Below are positions 1 through 9,600 of a DNA stretch of 64,000 nt, in pieces. Source of the stretch: a virus; IMG/VR virus record IMGVR_UViG_3300021181_000006, positions 62,001 to 126,000 of that record; one strand, 5' to 3'. The position numbers and the translations under genes were made by a program. The notes below the pieces were generated by a model. That model did not search any database, had not been told where the DNA came from, and was given only the letters and a program-made list of their open reading frames with translations. Within the stretch, counting starts at the first letter, position 1, and each line of letters starts with the position of its first letter.

Positions 1-1971
1 CTTGAAACCAAAGCAGTAGTTATTGGTAAGTTAGAGTCACCATATCAAGCCTCTAAGGAAGTCAGTTGTAAATGCCAGATGACTACGGCCATTCCAGCAT
101 GTAAAAACTGTCCACTCAAGAGTCCTGGTGGATCATACCAATATACCTTTGATACTAAGCATCCAGACATGCTGAACTTTGTAGACTCGAATGAGGTATC
201 GAGACATCGATTTATTCGAAATAAGATTAAATATCCAGAGAAGTGTCGTGTCGATATCGAGGATGTCTCAATCCAGAACATCGTTGAACTGTTTCTTGCC
301 CCAGATATCGATACAATGACCGCATCTGCAGATAATCAGAAGTTTTCGAATGCTAAGCGTACTGGATATCTCATTGGTGATGATATTGAAGCGAATCAGT
401 CCTATGTGATTCGTGGATATGCAACACCTATGCCGAGCAATGGTTCATCAGTATTCGTCATCTTGGAGCATGAACCTATCCAAGATGATATTAATGCATT
501 CCGTATGTCATCCACCATCATGAAAGATTTATCGATCTTTCAGGCTGATGGCGATGAGAATAATCTTCAGGCTATCTCAAATAAGCTCAATGATATCTAC
601 GCAGACTTTTCTGACAATGTCACTCATATGATTGGCAGACAAGAAATGCATTTCGCGGCTGATCTCTGCTACCATAGTGCGATTAACTTCTCGCTCAGTG
701 GTATATCTCTGAAAAAGGGATGGGTAGAGATTATGATGCTTGGCGATACCCGCACCGGTAAAAATGATGTAGTAGAGGGATTAAGAAATCACTACCGTGC
801 TGGTGAGATGGTCAACGCTGAGAACTGCTCACAAGCTGGTCTTATCGGTGGTCTGGCAACCGCTGGTAATGGTCGTCAGTTCGTGAACTGGGGACGACTT
901 CCTGTGAATGATCGACGCTTATTAGTGCTTGATGAAGCTTCAGGTATGAGTGTCGATGTGATTTCAAAGTTGTCTCGTGTTCGTTCTGCTGGTATTGCTG
1001 AAGTGACCAAGATCAATGGTAATCAGTCTGCTATGGCACGCACACGCATGATCTGGATGGCTAATCCCAAAGATGGGAGAGTTCTGAAGGATCGTGAGTT
1101 CCCAGTAGAAGCGATTATGGGTATCATGGGTGCGACTGAAGACGTAGCTCGATTTGAGTTCGTCTGCTTTATCTCTCAAGATGATATCCCTAAGAATATC
1201 AATGTACTCTCCAAGAGACAGCGTGTACCACATAAGTATGTGAGCGAAAAATGCTCAAAACTTGTGTATTGGGCATGGTCACGTCAGCCAGAGCAGATTG
1301 AGTTTACTGATGCTGCTGAAAAGATGATTTATAAGGTAGCTGCTGATCTGACCAATCGATACGTAGAAGACGTACCGCTCATTCAGAAAGCAAACTTCCG
1401 TATTAAGTTAGCGCGTATGTCAGTAGCATTAGCTGCTCGTCTATTTAGCACTGATGCCAGCGGTGAAAAGCTCATTGTGCAAGCTCGTCATGTAGCCTAC
1501 GTTGCAGACTTTATTAATATCCATTATTCCAGTGAGGCATGTCAGTATGGTGCCTTCTCGAAACAGAAACGTGATGAGAGACAGATTAATAATGAGCAGG
1601 AGTTAAAGGATTTCTTCAATAAGCTTGAAGAGTTTGGACTACTAGAACGTTTCTGTGCTCAAATGCAGAATAGTAATGCGACAGCTTTTACTGCTGAACA
1701 GATTGGCGGTTTAACTGGAGCTGCTGATGGTAAATTTAATAAGACTGATAAACAGATTGTAGCATTCTTAGTCAGCTGTAATGCTTTAGAATCCTACTAT
1801 GGTAAATATAAGAAAACGAATGTATTTGTGTCATGGGTCAAGAAGAATGGTCCAAAGAAAGTTGGATTCAGTGCTTCAAGCCTCATGGCGAACTTAACAG
1901 AAGCAGAGCCTCTTACTGATGAAGAAATCAGAGCAGCAGAAGGAAAAGATGAAGATCTACGAAATAGATAA
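1..1971 (+). CDS. MCM-like AAA+ replicative helicase, 5' end outside window
   Basis: The frame is open from base 1, so the true start lies upstream. Near the start a CxC-x8-CxxC cysteine set (CKC...CKNC) suggests the zinc finger of an MCM N-terminal OB region. Walker A GDTRTGKND lies at 742-768, followed by AGLIGGL (like the MCM AGLTA segment), Walker B LLVLDEASGM, and a sensor-like RMIWMANPKDGR. This order is that of MCM helicases, which unwind DNA ahead of the fork. No DnaB-like helicase is seen in this window, so it may be the phage's replicative helicase (inference). The 3' end overlaps the next gene by 23 nt. Confidence 0.8.
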   Translation, partial: LETKAVVIGKLESPYQASKEVSCKCQMTTAIPACKNCPLKSPGGSYQYTFDTKHPDMLNFVDSNEVSRHRFIRNKIKYPEKCRVDIEDVSIQNIVELFLAPDIDTMTASADNQKFSNAKRTGYLIGDDIEANQSYVIRGYATPMPSNGSSVFVILEHEPIQDDINAFRMSSTIMKDLSIFQADGDENNLQAISNKLNDIYADFSDNVTHMIGRQEMHFAADLCYHSAINFSLSGISLKKGWVEIMMLGDTRTGKNDVVEGLRNHYRAGEMVNAENCSQAGLIGGLATAGNGRQFVNWGRLPVNDRRLLVLDEASGMSVDVISKLSRVRSAGIAEVTKINGNQSAMARTRMIWMANPKDGRVLKDREFPVEAIMGIMGATEDVARFEFVCFISQDDIPKNINVLSKRQRVPHKYVSEKCSKLVYWAWSRQPEQIEFTDAAEKMIYKVAADLTNRYVEDVPLIQKANFRIKLARMSVALAARLFSTDASGEKLIVQARHVAYVADFINIHYSSEACQYGAFSKQKRDERQINNEQELKDFFNKLEEFGLLERFCAQMQNSNATAFTAEQIGGLTGAADGKFNKTDKQIVAFLVSCNALESYYGKYKKTNVFVSWVKKNGPKKVGFSASSLMANLTEAEPLTDEEIRAAEGKDEDLRNR

Positions 1972-2401
1972 TTTCACGTTTTGTTGGTACAATGACACTA
2001 ATGAACTCGTCGTTGAAGACCTCAACGACGAGGTCGAAAACTTTGGAATCATTACGGCGTTCTTCGAGGATATCGAAGAATACCGTAGCTCTTCTGAAGA
2101 ACGTGATGGATATGTGTTCCACTTTACTCAACCCATTGATGTAGATGTCTATATTCACCAATTGAGTAATGTTCTCGATTTTATATGTGATATTCCTGAT
2201 CTACCATTTATTACTCGTCTTCTCTTTCGATCTCTCAATCCAGAACAACAGAAGGAACTTATCGATGCTTCAAAGAGGCCGTCTAGCCCACATGTACCAT
2301 CTGCAGGCGCAGCTGAACAATCTGACATTCGAGAAGAACAGCATATCAGACGTGAACCTGCGAAACGGAAGAGCACAGACTCTCACGACTCAGTTATTTA
2401 G
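1949..2401 (+). CDS. Hypothetical acidic protein overlapping the dUTPase gene
   Basis: 150 aa from ATG 1949, preceded by AAGGAAAAG and overlapping the MCM-like gene. The first ~110 residues are acidic and look like a folded domain; the tail is Ser/Pro/Arg-rich and lies inside the overlap with the next gene, so it may be only loosely constrained. No family recognised. Confidence 0.7.
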   Translation: MKIYEIDNFTFCWYNDTNELVVEDLNDEVENFGIITAFFEDIEEYRSSSEERDGYVFHFTQPIDVDVYIHQLSNVLDFICDIPDLPFITRLLFRSLNPEQQKELIDASKRPSSPHVPSAGAAEQSDIREEQHIRREPAKRKSTDSHDSVI

Positions 2402-3026
2402 AGATAATCTCATTACTGGATCATACTCCAATGATCTGGTATCAAACCATGTTATTAACTTTAATGACAAAAATTCTGCCATGCACTGGTGGGGTCAGCA
2501 ATATACATTGTGCGCCTTGGTTGAATTACAAGAGCTAGATGACTCTGATAGCGAGCAGAATGACATTATCGAGATTATCGATGTATGGCACTTCTTGCTC
2601 TCTATGTTCCAGGTCATGGGTATTCAGTATGAAGATTTGATTCGTATGCTTCCTGGAGATGGAGAGGATCTTGAGGAATTGTTCTATTGGAATGAGCCTC
2701 AAATTGCTCCGGGTAATGATGAGTATCAGCAAGAAGTCATTCAACATCTACGCACTGATCTCTTTAAGGTACTGACCTTATTCCCATGGAAACATTGGAG
2801 TAAAAAATCAGATTTTAATCATGCTGAAATCATTGATGCTATGTATGCAGTTCTTGGAAGTTGGGTTGATGTAGCGACATGTTGGGAGATCACTCCTGCT
2901 CGTCTCTATGAGATCTACCTCAAGAAAAACGCAGTAAATATCGATAGACAAAATTCTGGAACCTATTCCGAAGCGACAAAAGATGAATCCGATAATCAAT
3001 CCATTGATATCGGAGTTGCAGGATAA
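2265..3026 (+). CDS. Dimeric (all-alpha) dUTPase-like dNTP pyrophosphatase
   Basis: About 253 aa. The segments EIIDVWHFLLSMFQ, NHAEIIDAMYAVLGSW and YLKKNAVNIDRQNSGTY match the conserved helices of the dimeric dUTPase / MazG-like superfamily, which hydrolyses dUTP to dUMP and keeps uracil out of DNA. Start 2265 follows AAGGA; ATG 2292 is an alternative. An in-frame extension back to 2169 is hydrophobic and lies within the upstream gene, so I excluded it. It overlaps the upstream gene by 137 nt (110 from the alternative start). Fits with the dNMP kinase and ribonucleotide reductase genes. Confidence 0.85.
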   Translation: MLQRGRLAHMYHLQAQLNNLTFEKNSISDVNLRNGRAQTLTTQLFRDNLITGSYSNDLVSNHVINFNDKNSAMHWWGQQYTLCALVELQELDDSDSEQNDIIEIIDVWHFLLSMFQVMGIQYEDLIRMLPGDGEDLEELFYWNEPQIAPGNDEYQQEVIQHLRTDLFKVLTLFPWKHWSKKSDFNHAEIIDAMYAVLGSWVDVATCWEITPARLYEIYLKKNAVNIDRQNSGTYSEATKDESDNQSIDIGVAG

Positions 3027-3672
3027 AGAAATAACCGAGGCTCTGCTTGGAACAAACCCTTTCGATACGAAAGTGTTTGTTCCAAGCTTAGTCAAGGTCA
3101 TTGATTTACATCCTAGTACTCCGAATAAAGACTATACCAGCAGAATACGTTTTCAGGTTGCTATGATGACACATCCATCTATCATCACAGCGGTATCACC
3201 GTACCATGCTGATTTATTAGATATAACGGTACAGACGTTACATACTTTGGTAGCGAAATGCTATTATATGACATGGCCAGACATCGATGCGTCTGTCTAT
3301 TTTATGCCAGTCGATAATTATGGTACAAAATGCATAGAGATGATAGCTGTGCTGCCTGGCCTACTGAGATACCAGTATATGACACTAAAGCTATCACATG
3401 GCCGTCTCATTGACGCGATCTTTAGTATGCTCGGAACTATTATTAAACGCAATGAACTGACATTGAATCATGAAGAGCAATCACTCGCATTTTATCTGAT
3501 TACCCAACATCATGATGATCTAAAGACCGTCTATAAAAATCATACGCTTCATATTATTCAATATATAGCTGAAATATCAAGAAGAACACTATGCCAAATG
3601 CTGCAACTGACGCAAACCCAAGCGGACTCCTCCCAGAGCGCACTGCTCAAAGGAGTACAAGCAAAGATGTAA
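2983..3672 (+). CDS. Hypothetical protein
   Basis: 229 aa, starting inside the dUTPase gene (44-nt overlap) and ending in TAATG with the helicase start. Mostly mixed alpha/beta composition, no recognisable catalytic motif. Position between dUTPase and helicase suggests a replication-associated role, but only by context. Confidence 0.7.
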   Translation: MNPIINPLISELQDKEITEALLGTNPFDTKVFVPSLVKVIDLHPSTPNKDYTSRIRFQVAMMTHPSIITAVSPYHADLLDITVQTLHTLVAKCYYMTWPDIDASVYFMPVDNYGTKCIEMIAVLPGLLRYQYMTLKLSHGRLIDAIFSMLGTIIKRNELTLNHEEQSLAFYLITQHHDDLKTVYKNHTLHIIQYIAEISRRTLCQMLQLTQTQADSSQSALLKGVQAKM

Positions 3673-5489
3673 TGGATTTCTTTCCTTATAAAGGTGTAAG
3701 ACCTCAACAAGAGAAAGCTATTCGTGAAGCACTCGCCGCCTATGAAGCCGGTAAGCGCTTTGTTGTCCTCGAAGGTCCATGTGGTTCCGGTAAATCAGCT
3801 ATTATTAAAACATTAGCTGATTACTATGGAACTGCACATATTATTACTCCATTAAAAGTACTTCAGACACAATATATCACCGATTTTCCTGGTGAGATTG
3901 TTGATGTTCGTGGTAAGTCTAACTATGTTTGTGCATATGACGCAGCTCAGAAAGCGAATCAAACCACCATTGATGGGAAACCACATAAAGCCAGATCCTG
4001 TAACCGTGGACCCTGTACCATTAAGGGATTCACAAAAGACAAAAAACTGTGCGAAGTTGAAGAAACTATCATCAATAATGAAGTTATTTCATTTGATGAC
4101 AATACTACCGTGTTACCTGATGGTCGGATTGTGCGATATTCTGGTTGCCCATATCAGGTGGCGAAAGCGATAGCGAAGCAAGCTCCCTTCATCTGTCATA
4201 ACTTTGAGAGTTTTCTCTATCAGAATATGAATCCTAATGGTGGATGGCAGACTCGGCCATTTATGGCTATTGATGAGTGCCATAATATAGAAGGTAAAAT
4301 GCTGGCATTCATGGGGGTTAATATCCCACAGAATGCACTGATGGATGGTGATTCACTGCAAGAATGTCATTCTTTAAGTGAATTTTATGACTTCTTCTGT
4401 ATCGATAAGCCATATACCTTTGATCAGATGATGGATTACTTCGGATATGAGCAGCGCTACTTCACTAAAAAAGGAGAGCCTCTCACTCCGTATTCTATGT
4501 TTACACGTGCACGGTATCTCATGGCACGATTCCAATTCTGGAACGATCAAGATGATGGACGCCTAGCTCATGAAGCGAATGAAATAGCTGAACGTGTGTT
4601 ACGTTTAGCGAATAACTACGAATATGCCCGAGATAAAGGACGACAGTGTGAATATGTCTTTGAGCTTCGTGAAGGACGTGATTACCCCACTCTCAGTGGC
4701 CAGCCACTGTATGCTGGTCTATTTTCAAGTCACTTATTTGGACATGGAGAGAGGATTATGTTGGCGTCGGCGACGATCCTTAATCCTGAGATCTTCTGTA
4801 GAGCGATTGGCGTCTCAATGGACGAAACCGAGTTCGTGTCCCTCGCATCTGATTTCCCAGCTGAAACTCGTCCTATCAAAAAAGTATATGCTGGAAGAAT
4901 GAGCTACGCTCATAAAGAAGCAACGATGCCGAAGTTAATAGACGGTATAGATAAGATTTTATCAGTGCATAGCACTGATAAAGGCTTGATACACACTCAT
5001 ACCTTCGATATCACAAAAAAGATCATCACAGTATTACAGGCCAAGTATCCTGATCGTCTCTTAACTACTGAGTTATTTAAAGATGAACATGGTAACAGAG
5101 CTAAGGATGCCATGTTAGATTTCCATGAGAAATCTCACATACCAACAGTAATACTCGATCCAGCCTGTGATCAAGGCGTTGATCTTCCAGATGATCTCTG
5201 TCGATTCCAGATATTAGCGAAGGTTCCATATCCAAATATGAATAAATGGATGAAGGCAAAGATGGCATTACCTGGTGGTCAGGAGTGGTATACTATGCAG
5301 GCCGCTCTGAAGTTTGTTCAGAGTTATGGACGTGGTAATCGGCATAAGGCCGATCAATGTGTACATTATTTACTCGATGCTGACTTCGATAACTTTCTCA
5401 ATTCATGTCAGCGCTTCGATCTCTTGCCTCGTTGGCTCCTCGATGCGTTTGACAAACCCAAGACGGTAGTTTTAGGCAGAAAATCATGA
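3672..5489 (+). CDS. XPD/DinG-type superfamily 2 iron-sulphur helicase
   Basis: 605 aa from ATG 3672 (TAATG coupling); an in-frame ATG at 3591 would add 27 residues. Walker A GPCGSGKS at residues 35-42, DECH box at 201-204, LASAT (motif III), and QSYGRGNRHK near 550 (motif VI). Cysteines at 87, 110, 115, 127 and 159 lie between motifs I and II, where XPD, DinG and Rad3 hold a 4Fe-4S cluster. Such enzymes are 5'-3' DNA helicases in repair or structure resolution. Followed by ATGA overlap with the RNA ligase. Confidence 0.9.
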   Translation: MDFFPYKGVRPQQEKAIREALAAYEAGKRFVVLEGPCGSGKSAIIKTLADYYGTAHIITPLKVLQTQYITDFPGEIVDVRGKSNYVCAYDAAQKANQTTIDGKPHKARSCNRGPCTIKGFTKDKKLCEVEETIINNEVISFDDNTTVLPDGRIVRYSGCPYQVAKAIAKQAPFICHNFESFLYQNMNPNGGWQTRPFMAIDECHNIEGKMLAFMGVNIPQNALMDGDSLQECHSLSEFYDFFCIDKPYTFDQMMDYFGYEQRYFTKKGEPLTPYSMFTRARYLMARFQFWNDQDDGRLAHEANEIAERVLRLANNYEYARDKGRQCEYVFELREGRDYPTLSGQPLYAGLFSSHLFGHGERIMLASATILNPEIFCRAIGVSMDETEFVSLASDFPAETRPIKKVYAGRMSYAHKEATMPKLIDGIDKILSVHSTDKGLIHTHTFDITKKIITVLQAKYPDRLLTTELFKDEHGNRAKDAMLDFHEKSHIPTVILDPACDQGVDLPDDLCRFQILAKVPYPNMNKWMKAKMALPGGQEWYTMQAALKFVQSYGRGNRHKADQCVHYLLDADFDNFLNSCQRFDLLPRWLLDAFDKPKTVVLGRKS

Positions 5490-6616
5490 GTTTCTTTGGC
5501 GTGACGGTAGAAACCTTAGAGTCCATTACTCCCATCACCGGTGCTGACCGCATCGTGATGGGAATGCTGAAAGGCATGGACTATCAATTTATTCTTAAGA
5601 AAGGTGGCATTGCTCCTACACATCAGTGTATATTCTTTCCTATTGATTCTATCATTCCGGTTGAGCTACTGAAGTTCGTTGGTCTTGATGGTAAATTATC
5701 AGGAGGTTCCAAGAACCGAGTTAAAACTATCAAGATGAAGGGACAGATCTCTCAGGGACTGGTACTTTCTGTACCTGAAATTGAGAAATACTTACTCTCT
5801 ATCGGTAAACTGTTAGATACTTCATTAACTGATCTTACTGAGTGTCTTGGAGTGACGAAGTACGATCCTGAAATCATTGGAACCAGTCATGGTAGTAATG
5901 CTGCACGTGGTTCCATTAATCGTCCTCTGCCTGAAGATGTGCATCACTATGATATCGAAGGAACAGATCGCCATAAGGATATCATCGAAGTTCTTATGAA
6001 GACTCCGGTGTATATTACGGAGAAACTCGAAGGCATGAACTTCGCGTTAAAACGCGATCCTGAAGGTAATATCACGATCTGTAGCAGAAACCGTACCGTC
6101 TATGTTGAATCCGGTTCGATGATGAAGAGATTCTTTATGAGAATAAAGAATCTCTTCAAGAAACGTATCGTATCACAGCATGAACAGGCTATTCGTAATA
6201 GCGGACTTATAGAAGCTATTCATACATTGGCTGCGACATGTCACCCATATGATACGATTATATTCCGTGGTGAAGTCCTCGGACCACAAGTACAGAATAA
6301 TATTTATCATTTAGATAAACTCCGTGGCGTCGTATTCGATATCCAAATGGGTGGAGAATACCTCTCTGTCGAGCCATTCTTACGCTATGCAGCAGAACTT
6401 GGACTCAGTACTCCTCCTATGCTCTGGTGTGATGACACGTTAGAGAAGTTTCTTGGATATAAAACCATTGCTGAAATGAGCGATGGTATATCCAAACTCT
6501 TTGAGACGAAAAGAGAGGGTATTGTCATCAAGCCCATGGTTGAAGAGACATGCAAAATTGGTCGCATGTTCCTGAAGAAAAGATCGCCAGAGTATTTAAA
6601 CGAAAGCGATCTGTAA
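5486..6616 (+). CDS. RNA ligase, DRB0094-like family
   Basis: 376 aa. The nucleotidyltransferase signature is present: TEKLEGMN with the lysine adenylated at residue 180, FRGEVLGP (motif III region), EGIVIKP (motif IV) and LKKRSPEY (motif V). The N-terminal ~150 residues (TVETLESITPITGADRI...) resemble the OB-like extension of DRB0094-type ligases, which seal RNA ends with ATP. Probable role: sealing cleaved tRNA or other RNA. Last gene of its unit; a terminator follows. Confidence 0.88.
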   Translation: MSFFGVTVETLESITPITGADRIVMGMLKGMDYQFILKKGGIAPTHQCIFFPIDSIIPVELLKFVGLDGKLSGGSKNRVKTIKMKGQISQGLVLSVPEIEKYLLSIGKLLDTSLTDLTECLGVTKYDPEIIGTSHGSNAARGSINRPLPEDVHHYDIEGTDRHKDIIEVLMKTPVYITEKLEGMNFALKRDPEGNITICSRNRTVYVESGSMMKRFFMRIKNLFKKRIVSQHEQAIRNSGLIEAIHTLAATCHPYDTIIFRGEVLGPQVQNNIYHLDKLRGVVFDIQMGGEYLSVEPFLRYAAELGLSTPPMLWCDDTLEKFLGYKTIAEMSDGISKLFETKREGIVIKPMVEETCKIGRMFLKKRSPEYLNESDL

Positions 6617-6620
6617 CTCC

Positions 6621-6668
6621 TCATCGGTCTTATCCACCTATAAGGTGAGTAAGACCGATGATTTTTTT
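6621..6668 (+). terminator. Rho-independent terminator after RNA ligase
   Basis: Perfect 12-bp stem TCATCGGTCTTA (6621-6632) / TAAGACCGATGA (6650-6661) followed by a T run to 6668. Confidence 0.85.
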
Positions 6669-6683
6669 GGTATAAAACTCGTA
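6669..6683 (+). promoter_or_regulatory. GGTATAA promoter box
   Basis: TTTGGTATAAAACTCGTA directly after the terminator and 59 nt before the next start; one of the repeated GGTATAA boxes in this genome. Confidence 0.65.
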
Positions 6684-6727
6684 CTCAGTAGTTGTACAAC
6701 TACGTATTCACTCCTAGCTAGGATGTT

Positions 6728-7633
6728 ATGTCATCTCTCGTTATTAACGTTGGTGCTCAAGTCACTACGGCACGTGGGCAGAGTCTCACGATTACTATTG
6801 TTTCTAATGGTCGTTTTGGTGTTCGTGAAGTTGGTGGTAGAGCCCATTTCTGGAATGCATCAGGAACTGCTACTTCAGAGCGTACTTTAAACGCTTATGG
6901 CCATATCGTAGCTTCAGTTCCTGCAGCTGCCGATGAGGCAGCCACCGTAGCAGCACCTCGTCCCGCTTATCGCCAGCTCCCCGCCGTTGATATCGATGGT
7001 ATCATCGGCAAGATGGCTGCCGCCTGTGCTAGCGCTAACAAGTTCAAGGCTAAGGGCTATCAGCTCGTTCACGCTCTGCTCGCAGGTCGTGAAACCGTGA
7101 ATGCGTTTGATGTATGGGCGATGTCAGAACTCAGTCTCGATGAGAAGAAGTGGATTCTGCAGTCAACCCATGGCACTCGTTTCTTGCCTGAAACTTTTAG
7201 ACTCACTTCATGGGACAATTTTGTACGTGATCTCGCTCTTTGGCAGGATGCTACTACCTTAGTTATAACTCAAGGTCACTATTATCGCTGTAGTGATGGC
7301 AAGATTATCTTCATGAAGACTCAGCGTTCCGCCCAAGTTCTCTTAGGCACCGATACCCTGCAGTACAATCTCTCCATTGAGCATGATGGTAGCATTGGTT
7401 CGCGCTCATTCCGCGTAACCGAGGATTTGGGTACATCGTACCGAGAGGCCAGACCGCAGAATGGTCAGATCTATAAGTATATCACCGGCGGTCATATCAG
7501 AGTGATCATGGGTGACTATCTGGTCGATCCCACCAATGGATGTCGTGATGCTTGGAATACCCATCTGATTCATTATGATTTCGTCGGTAATCTTCCATCT
7601 TTTGGCATCCTCAAGGAACAGCTCGCTAAGTAA
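6728..7633 (+). CDS. Hypothetical protein with one copy of a ~60-aa repeat domain
   Basis: 301 aa. Residues ~95-160 (IIGKMAAACASANKFKAKGY...LLAGRETVNAFDVWAM...DEKKWILQ) match two segments of the following gene, so the pair are relatives with different repeat numbers. An Ala-rich linker precedes the repeat. No known family recognised. First gene after its own promoter box. Confidence 0.8.
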   Translation: MSSLVINVGAQVTTARGQSLTITIVSNGRFGVREVGGRAHFWNASGTATSERTLNAYGHIVASVPAAADEAATVAAPRPAYRQLPAVDIDGIIGKMAAACASANKFKAKGYQLVHALLAGRETVNAFDVWAMSELSLDEKKWILQSTHGTRFLPETFRLTSWDNFVRDLALWQDATTLVITQGHYYRCSDGKIIFMKTQRSAQVLLGTDTLQYNLSIEHDGSIGSRSFRVTEDLGTSYREARPQNGQIYKYITGGHIRVIMGDYLVDPTNGCRDAWNTHLIHYDFVGNLPSFGILKEQLAK

Positions 7634-7635
7634 TC

Positions 7636-8682
7636 ATGGCTAAGAAGATCATTCAAACCACTCCAGCGGAAGCTGGAGTGGTTTTACCTAAAGCAACTAT
7701 TCGTAATGTTATCAACGCTCTTGAGACTGCCTGTGGTCGTGGAGATCGCTATAAAGCTGATGAGTATCATCTACTGCATATTATGTTCGGTTTAAAGACA
7801 GAACTCAATGCGTTAGAGATATTAGGCATGAATAAAGTTCCTCCCGATGATCGTACTTGGATCGTAGATACGCTTCGTGAGACTCTTATTCCTGAACAAT
7901 ACAGGAATAGTCTTGATAGTGAGATTTTCGAAGACTTATTCCGATGTAATAATGTCGCTTATTGCACAAAGATCTTCACTCGATTCCAAAATGGCGATAA
8001 GATCAATCTGCCTAGCCAAGGCGATATCTGGGATATGGATGGCGAAAAAGTATTGGTCATTCATGATGACATCGGTAATGATGGTGAAGATCAAGTCCTC
8101 CTCTTCGGTGATTTTATGTTATCCGATTATCGTATCGTCGATCTTGCCTTCACAGGTCATCGTATTGGTCATATTAGTGACCATTCTGTTCCAGATGGTG
8201 ATATCACCGAGCAGTCTCTCGCGTCTTACTCCTTCGGTGAGCTGAAATACCATATTCGAGAAGCATGTGATCGTGGTATTCCTTATCGCAAGAATAACTA
8301 CGCTTTAGTACGTCAGCTCATGAATGGTCGCAAAACCATCACAGTACTTGATGTACTCAAGCTGCGTATTCCTGTCGAAGACATGCATTGGATCATCCAT
8401 CAGGTTGAGATGGCTGATATTTCAGGCTATAGTATCGACTGCAAGGCAGATCTGGTTCAAGCGGTTGAAGAATCAATCGAGAAAGATACTCCTGATGCCG
8501 CCAATGGGCAGATCTGGGAGTGGGCTGATAACATCTACTTGATGATCGATTCTGACTCTGATACTGTCATCAATCTCGAAACTGGTGAGATGGATACGTG
8601 CTTCGATATCTCTGATGCTGAATATGGCAGTACGCTGACAGCTAAACAATTGGCAGAGTGGAAAGATAGGTTCCAGGCGTAA
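7636..8682 (+). CDS. Hypothetical protein with two copies of the same repeat domain
   Basis: 348 aa. Repeat copies at ~22-90 (ACGRGDRYKADEYHLLHIMF...ALEILGM...DRTWIVD) and ~195-260 (ACDRGIPYRKNNYALVRQLM...VLDVLKL...DMHWIIH). Pattern: small helix, G-x-x-Y/F-K-x-x-x-Y-x-L, G-x-x-T, ALDVL, D-x-x-W-I. Starts 2 nt after the preceding gene, so co-transcribed. Acidic segments separate the repeats. Function unknown. Confidence 0.8.
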   Translation: MAKKIIQTTPAEAGVVLPKATIRNVINALETACGRGDRYKADEYHLLHIMFGLKTELNALEILGMNKVPPDDRTWIVDTLRETLIPEQYRNSLDSEIFEDLFRCNNVAYCTKIFTRFQNGDKINLPSQGDIWDMDGEKVLVIHDDIGNDGEDQVLLFGDFMLSDYRIVDLAFTGHRIGHISDHSVPDGDITEQSLASYSFGELKYHIREACDRGIPYRKNNYALVRQLMNGRKTITVLDVLKLRIPVEDMHWIIHQVEMADISGYSIDCKADLVQAVEESIEKDTPDAANGQIWEWADNIYLMIDSDSDTVINLETGEMDTCFDISDAEYGSTLTAKQLAEWKDRFQA

Positions 8683-8718
8683 TAGATATAGGTTCCTTTC
8701 AGGAATATATGTCTATTT

Positions 8719-8744
8719 ACACAGCTCTAACCGAGCTGTGTTTT
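8719..8744 (+). terminator. Rho-independent terminator
   Basis: ACACAGCTC (8719-8727) / GAGCTGTGT (8733-8741) stem followed by TTTT. Confidence 0.8.
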
Positions 8745-8745
8745 A

Positions 8746-8758
8746 GGTATAAGACTAG
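8746..8758 (+). promoter_or_regulatory. GGTATAA promoter box
   Basis: TTAGGTATAAGACTAG between a terminator and a long hairpin; expected to start the hairpin RNA below and/or the gene at 8850. Confidence 0.6.
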
Positions 8759-8830
8759 AGACAGAGCACGAGCCCAGCCGTTCATGATGTTCATAAAACA
8801 AAGCGTCATGAATTCGTGCTCTGTCTTTTT
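8759..8830 (+). ncRNA. Candidate short structured RNA or leader attenuator
   Basis: Starts right after a promoter box. AGACAGAGCACGA (8759-8771) pairs perfectly with TCGTGCTCTGTCT (8814-8826), with an inner TTCATGA/TCATGAA stem, and ends in a T run (8826-8830). It could be a ~70-nt small RNA or a leader that ends transcription before 8850. No known RNA family recognised. Confidence 0.5.
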
Positions 8831-8849
8831 CCACTAAAACAAGGATTTT

Positions 8850-9164
8850 ATGTCTCAGTACCGCTGCCTACGATTACGTGATGATATTACTGCTATTATT
8901 GGAATGCTGGAAAACCATATTGAGCACAAAACTGTTTTATCTATCCATGAGCGCGTAACACTCATCTCGATGTTACAGACGTTGGATGGATCGTTTCATG
9001 AGATGATGATGATTAACGATTTAGGGCGTAATATATGTATGCAAGAAGATAATAAACAGTATAATTTTCTTGCATTGGCGCTTAAGTCCTATTACAAGAA
9101 ACATAAGTTACATGAAGTATCTCCTACTGAAAAGAAAAAACGATTGTCTCCTCGTCCAGAGTGA
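8850..9164 (+). CDS. Hypothetical protein
   Basis: 104 aa, helical, basic C-terminus (KKKRLSPR). RBS-like AAGGAT just upstream. No family recognised. Its end overlaps the next gene by 53 nt. Confidence 0.65.
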   Translation: MSQYRCLRLRDDITAIIGMLENHIEHKTVLSIHERVTLISMLQTLDGSFHEMMMINDLGRNICMQEDNKQYNFLALALKSYYKKHKLHEVSPTEKKKRLSPRPE

Positions 9165-9582
9165 TCTGGTTGAGCGAGTCCTATTTAATGGCGATGGCGT
9201 AGCTATCTATATCAAAGGGTATAAAGAGAGTGCTTGCGTAGACTCAGCAGCTGATATTGTATCATTCGATACATTAGTAGAAGCCGTATCTGCTGCTGGT
9301 ATGCAACATCAGGTGGTAAATTATCCGGCACCTTTAAAAGAAGCTGCAGAAGCAGAAAGGCTTGCTGCTGGACATGCAGCGTCCTCATTCAACCAAGGTA
9401 AACTGTCAAAAATGATGGGGCAAATGTGGAAGCCAACGCATCCTCATGCTCTACCTCCTATGCAAATACCTACACCAGCATATCCCATGCATGGTGATTT
9501 CTCCGATGGTGACATGGATGTTTATGATCTCCGGGAACGTACATTAAGCGAAATAGTAAAGAGCGGATATAAGCAGGTATAA
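9112..9582 (+). CDS. Hypothetical protein with Pro-rich C-terminal half
   Basis: 156 aa from ATG 9112 (MKYLLLKRKNDC). N-terminal ~60 residues look like a small beta-rich domain; residues ~95-135 are Pro/His/Met-rich and likely disordered. No family recognised. Confidence 0.65.
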   Translation: MKYLLLKRKNDCLLVQSDLVERVLFNGDGVAIYIKGYKESACVDSAADIVSFDTLVEAVSAAGMQHQVVNYPAPLKEAAEAERLAAGHAASSFNQGKLSKMMGQMWKPTHPHALPPMQIPTPAYPMHGDFSDGDMDVYDLRERTLSEIVKSGYKQV

Positions 9583-9600
9583 GGTTAGTAAGGAATTACT

